DNA from: Epiperipatus broadwayi
Lineage: Eukaryota > Onychophora > Udeonychophora > Euonychophora > Peripatidae
Reading direction: 5' to 3'
Length of the DNA: 64,000 nucleotides
Assembly (NCBI GenBank): GCA_028023455.1
Contig: JAQFVV010006238.1
Coordinates: 1,245,478 to 1,309,477, forward strand
In this document: piece after piece, positions 56,570 through 64,000 of the stretch
How positions within the stretch are numbered: position 1 is the first letter of the stretch
How the letters are laid out: each line of letters starts with the position of its first letter
Notes under the pieces: model-generated
What the model was told of the DNA's origin: nothing
Seen by the model: the letters and a program-made list of their open reading frames with translations, nothing else
Databases searched by the model: none
Program-made: the position numbers and the translations under genes

Positions 56570-57366
56570 TGCAAATTATCCACTACTTCGAACACTTTTT
56601 AGCAAAGATCTTTTATTGTACTTATATGCATTCACAATCTTACATTTGTCCTGCAGTCTTCTTCAGAGCTATGATATAATGAACAATATAAAAACAAAAT
56701 ACATAACTATATAAATAATACCATAAAAATGTAAATAATAAAATTAATAAAATAAGTAAAAAAAACATAAAATATAACAAAACTTAATAATACTGAAATA
56801 AATTTAATTAAACACAAGTAAAATAATCCAGTTAATATAAAATAAAATATACAATATAAAATAAATATAAATTATACATGCATATTCCTGAATGTATACA
56901 TACATATTCATGAACAACTATTAATTTAAATACATTATCCATTTTTATTATATTTTTAATAATCTCCTAATCACTTCTATTTCTTATAAACTTAAACTTA
57001 GAAGTGATTAGGAGATTATTAAAAATGGATAATATATTTAAATTAATAGTTGTTCATGAATATGTATGTATACAGTTAAGAATACACAAGTATAATTTAT
57101 ATTTTATTTTATATTAACTGGATTATTTTACTTGGTTTATGTTTTGTTATATTTTATGTTTTTTTAATTATTTTATTAATTTTATTGTTTACATTTTTTA
57201 TGGTATTATTTATATCGTTATGTATTTTATTTTATGTTGTTCATTATATCATAGCTCTGAAGAAGAGTGCAGAATAGTCAAAATATAAGATTGCGAATAC
57301 ATATAGGTACAATAAAAGGTTTTTGCTAAAAAGTATTCAAAGTAGTGGATAATTTGTATTTATATA
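56570..57366. repeat. Large palindrome with about 370-410-bp arms
   Basis: The left arm (about 56,570-56,979) is the near-perfect reverse complement of the right arm (about 57,000-57,366), separated by about 20 bp. Landmarks in the right-arm sense: AGAAGTGATTAGGAGATTAT at the centre, TGTTCATGAATATGTATGTA, AACTGGATTATTTTACTTG, CATAGCTCTGAAGAAGA, GGTACAATAAAAGG, TTGCTAAAAAGT and AGTAGTGGATAATTTG. Each arm holds a CTGAAGA block like a hammerhead core and an AATAAAA signal, suggesting two retroelement ends in opposite directions. Confidence 0.92.
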
Positions 57367-57369
57367 AGA

Positions 57370-58165
57370 TATGGCAAAATAAAGGAAGTGGTGAATTTGA
57401 TAATATTTCGGAACAACAAAAGAATTAAAAAATCTGCTACAGTTGTAACAGAACTGTCAAATGAAAGTTTTGGCTAAATGACTATTAACAATGAACACTT
57501 TATGATATAAAAAGGAACACTAATGAATATATCAATAGTTATTCTATATTTATAAACTTAATAGCAGTATACATGTTTTGTCATAATTGTCTTACACAGA
57601 AGTCATTCTGAATATACCAATGATAAAACACAGAGTACAGTTTTGCAAGGTGCATGGTACATAATGAGCAAAGTGTATAAACAATTTAATCACCCCCAAA
57701 CAGAATTAATAATAAGCTGCTGACTGTTGATGAATGCAGTAGCTCTATTATTTTAACATGGATTGCATTTTATTTTTCTTAATATTCAAGATCTACACCC
57801 CACTAAAATATTAAACTAAACGAATTTAAAATAGGCATTCTTAATTTTATTAAAGATACAATAAACAATGGATTCATTATTTACAAACACACAACATTTC
57901 TATCATCAGGGAAATGATGGCATTACAATATATCCATGTTTCTTTTTTGATTCCAATATCTGGGGATAAAAAGATTCTAGATGTGAATCTTGAGGTCTTT
58001 TATGAAACTTGAAAAAATAAGCTGAGCAATAAAAAGGCTAATGGGTTAGTAAATGTTTCATTTGAAATAGGATAAGATCCACAACCGTATTGCAATAAAT
58101 AAATAAAGTCAATCTTTTATTAAACCACAATTAGCTGCAGTATAACTCTGAATAGTTTCGTCCAG
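57370..58165. other. AT-rich spacer, no gene seen
   Basis: No domain, open frame or repeat recognised. Confidence 0.35.
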
Positions 58166-58169
58166 TATT

Positions 58170-58660
58170 AAATAAGTGACATTCTTACTTGGAAATTCAT
58201 AAGAAACTTGAGTGCCTGAACTACGAGTGCCAAATAGCAATATGTGGATCTTGAGCTTTAAAGTTTGCTAATCCACCAAGGCAGCAAATGAGTGATGGAC
58301 TCATGAGCTAAGGGATTTTTTCCATCAGTTTAGAGGTTGAGAATAGTAAAAAAAAGAATCGTTTGACCAATGGAATGAAGTTATGCTTAACTTTTTACTT
58401 GTATACTTTAATATGATTATCCAAACCGCTGACTATATATGAATACTTTATTGCAGTTCAGATGATCTTAAAAATTTGAACACCGGAAGTGATTAACTGG
58501 TACTTGATCCATGGACTTTGAATTTCAGAGCATGCCATTCTAACTCTGTATCGAATCACGTAAGACATATCATTGTTTATTTAGTTAAAATATAGATAAA
58601 AGCTGGCCTGCGATTCGTGGGCCTTCAGCTCCTGAGTAGCATACATACGTTATTTATTTA
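58170..58660 (-). mobile_element. Cluster of SINE-B copies
   Basis: Three antisense segments: about 58,190-58,290 (GAAACTTGAGTGCCTGAACT, GTGGATCTTGAGC), 58,440-58,562 (TTGAACACCGGAAGTGATTA then TTGATCCATGGACTTTGAAT and CATGCCATTCTAACTCTGTA) and about 58,600-58,650 (GCGATTCGTGGGCCTTCAGC). In sense, the middle copy has an A-box region (ACAGAGTTAGAATGGCATG), a B-box region (GTCCATGGATCAAG) and the module ACTTCCGGTGTTCAA; it is the best preserved of the family here. Confidence 0.6.
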
Positions 58661-59225
58661 GATAATTATAGATCAAGATATTTTTGTACTGTTTTTCATT
58701 TTGTTTTATAAAATACATGAAAACAATTCTGAAACAAAATAAAATATTGTAGCAATCTGTTGATTTTTTTAAATCTTTGCTTAAACTTTATAATCATAAA
58801 ACAGCATTTTAATAATGAAAACTGTTTTAATCTTCCAAGACCGTCTTGCCTGCCGTTGTATTGATTAACATAAAGTAGGTCACATTTAAGTAAGGATTTA
58901 TAAGACAAAAAAAGGAAATAAAAATCAATAAGTTAATGACTGTTAATATAATTTAACTGTTTAACCTATATTCACTTTTTGTCATTCTGCTACAATTTTC
59001 TTTTGGATTATTCTGCGTGATATAAAAATAATCATTTTTTTTCTTAATTAAATTCATTCCTATTATCCAAGACGTATATAGCTGTGTATTTATTTTACGT
59101 ACGATTATATATTTATTTGCAAAATGGCAGCTAATATAAAGTCGATTAAATTACAAAGTTTTGATTTTTCAAATCTTGCATTTTTTTTTTTAAAATCGGC
59201 TACATTTTAATTTTAACCATTACAA
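58661..59225. other. AT-rich spacer, no gene seen
   Basis: A 70-residue open stretch at 58,696-58,908 (minus) has no motif. Nothing else recognised. Confidence 0.35.
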
Positions 59226-59227
59226 AA

Positions 59228-59330
59228 TTTCGGGGGTAATAAGTTCCAGAACCGGAAGTATTGACTGTAGCCGTGATTAATGGACCTCATGCTCCAGAAT
59301 TTGCCACTCTAAAACGGCACTATGCAGGCA
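59228..59330 (-). mobile_element. SINE-B copy
   Basis: The plus strand shows AAGTTCCAGAACCGGAAGTA, then TGATTAATGGACCTCATGCT and TTGCCACTCTAAAACGGCAC; in reverse this is A-box side, B-box side, then the TACTTCCGG module, as in the 58.5-kb copy. Confidence 0.6.
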
Positions 59331-59755
59331 TTTCAACTAATCAAATATATGACTAATCTTATTGACTGAGATATCACACTACTATTTTTTCCATTAATGC
59401 CATTTTCATAGTTGTGGAACAAAAATTTTCTACAAATTTTAGTTTGGGTGAGTGTGTGTCTGCCGAAGTATGTGAATCGCTTTAAATGTTTTATTAGCTT
59501 TTTAAATAGAAAAACAGACTTGGATATTAAGATATAACACAAAGGTTATTATTGCAATTAAAAGATAGTGACATAATTACTTCAAGTAAGTTACTAGTAT
59601 ATTGAACTATTTTTCTCCAATTCTATTGTATGGAAGTTAATCATGGCGTTTCTATCATTCTAATGTAAAAACACTAACAAGATTTTATGTGAAGATTGTT
59701 GGCAGCATTCTAAAATATAATAGCAAGATCATTAAACTAACCTTTTCTTTGATTT
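59331..59755. other. No gene seen
   Basis: AT-rich; a 69-residue open stretch (minus) lacks any motif. Confidence 0.35.
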
Positions 59756-59844
59756 ATAGGATGTGATGATATTGACCAATGCGAAAGTTCATCTTCATTG
59801 AGTTGCACATATTTTACTTTAGAATGATAAAATTTCATAAACTA

Positions 59845-59947
59845 GTCAAGCATTGGTGGTCGAGAGGTCAGACAGCCACTTTACAAGCATTTGTCCCGGG
59901 TTAGCGGGTTCACTTCCCGGATGATGCTATGACACATGAGGAAAAAA
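59845..59947 (+). mobile_element. SINE-A copy 4 (tRNA-derived)
   Basis: Best-preserved plus-sense copy: GCATTGGTGGTCGAGAGGTC (A-box-like), ACTTTACAAG (anticodon-loop-like), GCGGGTTCACTTCCCGG (B box and T-arm), GATGATGCTATGACACATGA and then an A run. The acceptor-like AGCAT/ATGCT pair is present. The 16-bp direct repeat AAAATTTCATAAACTA flanks it (59,829-59,844 and 59,948-59,963). The body is only about 100 bp, with no sizeable non-tRNA region. Confidence 0.9.
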
Positions 59948-59969
59948 AAAATTTCATAAACTAACAAAA

Positions 59970-60440
59970 TGATGAATGAGGATAAGAGTACATCTAGAAA
60001 TTATGGGGAAAAATTAAAAAGAGAAGGGTAATTATAATAAATCATACTATCAAACATTTAGAATGATGTAAAATGATTTTAGAGGGAAAAATGATGAAAC
60101 TGAAAGAAGTAAACAGAGAAATGATTTTATGGATGATATTATGGATAAAACTGGGGAGAGAGCCATTAATGAAATGACTAAATTAATTAGTTTCTTCCCA
60201 AGTGTTAATAGTTAATTTCTGTTAACCCTACTGACATTCCATGCTCCATTAACAATAATTTGATCAAAACCTTAATAATTTTCATAAGTAAACACATTAC
60301 TCTTTGTATAATCTATTTCTGAATAAACTATCGACAAACATATGAAATTGAAAATAATATTAGTATATCAAATAATAAATAGTCAATCTTTCTTATTATG
60401 TAATAATAAATACATTATAAAAAAAGTTCACATATTGGCA
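59970..60440. other. AT-rich spacer, no gene seen
   Basis: A purine-rich stretch (59.97-60.18 kb) resembles LINE composition but shows no motif. Confidence 0.35.
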
Positions 60441-60444
60441 CTTG

Positions 60445-61055
60445 GAATCCAAATATCTGGTCTTCTTAATTAAAATAATATCAAAACCCTTCCTATTAAT
60501 TATTTTCTCTTTTCCAAGTGACACTTCACAAATATTGATCCATTATGTTCCCTCTGTCATAGAAATGAAGAAACATTGGAACACTTTCTTATGGATTGTT
60601 CTTCACTTCTTCCTTGTCATACTCTTATCACTATCATGACTCATTCAAACTCACTAATAACCTACAACCTCATAAAAAATATACAAAGTTGATCTTTTTG
60701 CCAAAATAAGAATTACTACATTCATTCTTTTCACTCTTTGCTATGTAAGATGCTATCTGAGCTTTAACCCCATATGTCACAATACTAAACCACTCTTTCT
60801 AAAAAAATTAAATATTAAGACCAGAGATAAAATCCATGCACCAGTCGATATTTTTGCAATCACATGGAATCTGATCTCATTAACAATAACCCAGTGACTT
60901 GGCTATTTAATATACTAATTAATATGCATTAGATATATATTGATTATTGCTCAATTATATGGACATGTATTTTACTACTTTTCTATTTGAAATCTTTTTT
61001 GTTTCCACAAGACTTGTAAATAATCTTCAATGTATATAGAAACCTAATAAAATTA
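60445..61055 (+). pseudogene. Non-LTR retrotransposon 3' end with CCHC motif
   Basis: From about 60,546 one frame reads CSLCHRNEETLEHFLMDCSS, fitting the C-x2-C-x8-H-x4-C type zinc knuckle found at the C-terminus of ORF2 in several non-LTR clades (CxLCxxxEETxxHLLxxC). This motif probably binds nucleic acid. The frame ends about 110 bp later; the A/T-rich remainder ends with AATGTATATAGAAACCTAAT and AAAATTAATTTAAAAC, a plausible 3' end. RT is not present in this copy. Confidence 0.68.
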
Positions 61056-61437
61056 ATTTAAAACTAAAGTGAGGAAGCTGAAAGAAGCAAACTGAGAAAC
61101 AGTTTATTGAATGATATGAAAGCAGAAATAACATCAGTCAATGAAGAACATGTTTCTAGAAAGAATATCAATGGAATTAAACCAGGCTTGCATTCAGTGT
61201 TTATATTGTTAAGAATACAAAACCTGTATAAATGATATAGCTTAGGAGATTTGGTATATAGATTATTTATGGGTAAATGCTAAAATATTCTTTAAATAAC
61301 TAATTGCCAGGGAAAGGCTATTTTTGTATAGAAAAAGTAAAGGAGAAAACAGTGAGCCCATTATATTTTATGCATTGTCTGCAAATTAATCATATGGTTT
61401 GTTAATCAGGTCATATGTTATTTAAATATCGGCAATG

Positions 61438-61512
61438 CCAGAGTCAAGTTGCCATTTATGGATATTTAGTTCTCGAATGTGCCATTCTTATCACTGTACT
61501 AGACAATACAGT
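61438..61512 (-). mobile_element. SINE-B fragment
   Basis: TTGCCATTTATGGATATTTA, TCGAATGTGCCATTCTTATC and ACTGTACTAGACAATA in plus orientation are the reverse of the B-box to A-box order in the family. The last part is duplicated (ACAGTACTAGACAAT twice). Confidence 0.5.
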
Positions 61513-61659
61513 ACTAGACAATGCAGAGTAGCATTGTCACATTGTCTCTGCCAAAGTCTTAGCAGAATCTAACTTTTGGTAATAAGATTAGCAATAATAA
61601 AATAAACAGCACTGAAATCAATGTAACTTATTTGCTTCCTAGATCAGTTCTTTATACTC

Positions 61660-61790
61660 TACTTTAAAGCCATCTACTCTACTGTAAGTCAGAGTAATCA
61701 CTGGACACCAGGCATTATAGTGCTATATTATTCATATTTCCAGATTGTTTTCTGGCTTTTCAGTCAGGCTTAGGATTAAAAAAAAAGATT
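61660..61790 (+). repeat. Dispersed repeat C fragment
   Basis: TAAGTCAGAGTAATCACTGG, ACACCAGGC and TTTCCAGATTGTTTTCTGGC correspond to the start and middle of repeat C units at 28.2-29.4 kb. Confidence 0.5.
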
Positions 61791-61884
61791 TTAATGCACT
61801 TTTTGATGCAGTAAAACTTCTTTCTATTGTTTAAGTTAATTTAACCTGAAGTTAATATACTCTTCTTGAATATATTCTTATATA

Positions 61885-62083
61885 TATACATATATTAAAA
61901 ACCAGTCAACACTTAGACAACCCCAATATCAATAACAATCAAGAATTTTGAACTGTTGTCAATGCAACCTCCTTTATTGTTAAAAAGGCAGTTGCCTTGA
62001 CAACAGTTTGAAATTGTTGATTGTTATTGATTGACATTGGGATTGTCTAAGTGTTGGCTGGTTTTTAATGATATATATGTATA
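61885..62083. repeat. Foldback with about 80-bp arms
   Basis: Left arm TTAAAAACCAGTCAACACTT... and right arm ...AAGTGTTGGCTGGTTTTTAA are reverse complements, continuing through ACAACCCCAATATCAATAAC/GTTATTGATTGACATTGGGA and ending around a TTTATTGTTAAAAAGG centre. It looks like a small MITE-type foldback. Confidence 0.85.
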
Positions 62084-62179
62084 TGGTTTTGAATCCAAAC
62101 TAATTCACATTTATCTAGATTAGATATCATGTTAATTTTTTCTATATATTCTAAAAAGGTTTGATACTAATTGTTTAAA

Positions 62180-62300
62180 GCTATATATTGTAAGCCTGAG
62201 CAATCAATAAATACTAGATGATATATAATTATAATATTTATACCATCAAATCAGTTTTTGAGCTTTTGTCAGTGTGAATTAAAATTCAAAGCTAACAGCT
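62180..62300 (+). repeat. Dispersed repeat C fragment
   Basis: TGTAAGCCTGAGCAATCAAT, then AAATCAGTTTTTGAGCTTTT and GTCAGTGTGAATTAAAATTC follow the order of repeat C landmarks in diverged form. Confidence 0.42.
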
Positions 62301-62309
62301 AATAACAAT

Positions 62310-64000
62310 AATCTGAAAATTGAAAAAAAAAACCTTAAGTAAATTGGTTTGGATTCAAACATTGGGGTTCCTTTTTTAAATTTCAGGTTGTATTAGCTTA
62401 AGTATAAAAGAGTAGAAAGTGATTGCTAATTGCATGAACAATGTCTTAATTCAAACTTGTAGCACTAACTATTAAGCATTTATCAATTGATCAGGCTAAC
62501 GGAAGATGGGTCTACACTAAAATGATAATAATGTAAAACTATTAGTACTTTGAATTTGTGTAAAATCAAGCTAACTACAAGGATATTAAAATGGTCTACA
62601 AAAGGACTTTTCAACATTTTTTTTTATTCACATTTTTATGATTTTGTTTTGATGCATAATGCTACCCAATGCTAAGTTACTTGATAAGAATATGTCTGTG
62701 TATTGATAAGTACCTGTCAGTATCTTTATAATTTATGCATTAAGATAAAAGGTTTTGTGAAAATTTGAATAGATCTAATATCAGAAAATGTAATATGAAC
62801 TAAATGCAATTCATTTTTTGCCTTTTTTACAGTCCAGTTTCACACAGTTTTGTGACTGTCTGTAAATAGTAGCTTAGTTAACAAGTCTCAAGAGAAGCTA
62901 CTTCCCATGTGACCACATCCATGAAGGATTACGTAAAAAAAATATTTTCATGTCATGGATTTTTTGATGATATATTTTCAAAGGATCCCTATGCAATAAA
63001 TAAAAAAAAGTCCTGTGTTTTGCAACAAGAAAATGGAACATTTGAATAAATTTGCATAATGCATGCTATATTTAAATATATTGATTCTAATGGAAAAGTG
63101 CAAGTGTTATGAATATGACAAGAACTGTTGTAAGCATGCTTATCAAATAAATAAAATTTTAAATTATAATACTTTTTCTGAATAAATGTTTGAAACATTT
63201 ATATAGATATTAAAATCGTAATTATAGTTTTTTTTTTTTTTTCTGAACAGTTTGATAAATGTTTAATTCAAATGATTTTATTATTTAAAAAAGATTAACA
63301 ATTCTTAATGTCAGCAATTGTCAAAATTATTAATCATTGAATAAAGTTATGTAGAAAATGAATATAAATATTTTCCTGTTGTTTTCACATCGACAGTAAC
63401 TTTGGCTAACATTGAAAGACCATCCACTAAATTGAAAACAATAAAATATTTTAAAAGAAATTCAACTGGACAAAGGCAAAGATGAGGGGGGAGGGTTTTT
63501 GAAACATGAATTTTTTTAACTGGATGAGAACAAAAATGTAACATTTTGAAATTTGGGGGTGGGAACTGTGAGATTTTGCTTTCAATTCCAGATTTTGTCT
63601 AGTACTGGCTATAAAAATGGACTACCGGTGACAAAAGCCTTAAATGCGTATTCAAGGATTGAAAAATCTTAATAACTAGTTCATTCATGAATTAAAAGTT
63701 TTAATTTGATCTTCATTTGAATTTTTCAATTTATATATGAAAAAAATGTATCTTTTTATTTCTAATTGTGTACAAATTTAATTTTGATAACCAACTACTT
63801 TGAGAAAAGAATTTTATAGGTGCGATATTCTGTGTGCACATTTTTTGTCCTTTATAAAAACTTCGATGATAAATAGGTATTAAACAATTATGAAAATAAT
63901 TAAATGTTAGAATTGCAGTGGCTTAAACATATAACTATAAAACATTTGTATTGTGAGTCTTTTTTCATTATAATTATTATCATAGAAGAAAAAGATAGAT
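62310..64000. other. AT-rich spacer, no gene seen
   Basis: Open stretches of 65-69 residues on the minus strand have no motif. Short G runs occur at 63,485-63,494 and 63,555. Nothing I can name. Confidence 0.35.

Overview
The window looks like intergenic or deep-intronic DNA from an AT-rich invertebrate animal genome. It has long AT-rich spacers, homopolymer runs, many short dispersed repeats and many decayed retroelements (Ty3/Gypsy, RTE-like LINE, a second non-LTR clade, Penelope-like with GIY-YIG, tRNA-derived SINEs, hAT and TA-target DNA transposons). No bacterial-style operons, ribosome binding sites, rRNA, functional tRNA genes or CRISPR arrays are visible. I found no host protein-coding gene I can support; almost every coding-like stretch is a fragment of a mobile element with stops or frameshifts. 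The species cannot be named from sequence alone. Layout: 0.4-4.6 kb holds a degenerate Ty3/Gypsy element on the minus strand (gag, zinc knuckle, protease, RT, RNase H, integrase in order). 5.7 kb has a short tRNA-derived SINE (family A) with a 15-bp target duplication. 6.9-8.5 kb is a long RTE-like LINE pseudogene (minus), abutted head to head by a second copy of the same family (8.8-9.5 kb, plus). 11.2-11.8, 23.8-24.2, 33.95-34.5, 51.3-52.0 and 52.6-53.5 kb hold further LINE 3' fragments. 19-22 kb holds family D and SINE-B repeats. 26.28-28.08 kb is a 1.8-kb hAT-type element between exact 8-bp duplications. 28.2-29.4 kb is a tandem/foldback array of a roughly 435-bp unit. 34.7-35.1 kb is an A-tailed, C-rich insert between 16-bp direct repeats. 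35.4-36.7 kb (plus) and 39.65-40.6 kb (minus) are two copies of one Penelope-like retroelement. Several foldback elements with hammerhead-ribozyme-like cores are scattered around (15.0, 30.6, 31.4-31.8, 36.9-37.05, 56.6-57.4 kb). 44.0-44.3 kb is a small hAT-like MITE. 46.3-50.7 kb is a second Ty3/Gypsy element with two recognisable LTRs, a large internal deletion, and a 1.46-kb TA-target transposon inserted in one LTR. 54.35-55.8 kb is a CR1/Jockey-like LINE interrupted by a foldback insert; 60.45-61.05 kb is the 3' end of a related non-LTR element. How the parts relate: this is a nested insertion record rather than a set of cooperating genes. The most informative structures are the nested insertions with target duplications (46.4-47.9 kb in an LTR, 54.8-55.1 kb in a LINE, SINE-A copies), the Penelope-like pair with a CPxxGC-linked GIY-YIG domain, and the recurrent ribozyme-like foldbacks. 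All family calls were made by eye from motifs; no alignment or database search was run.
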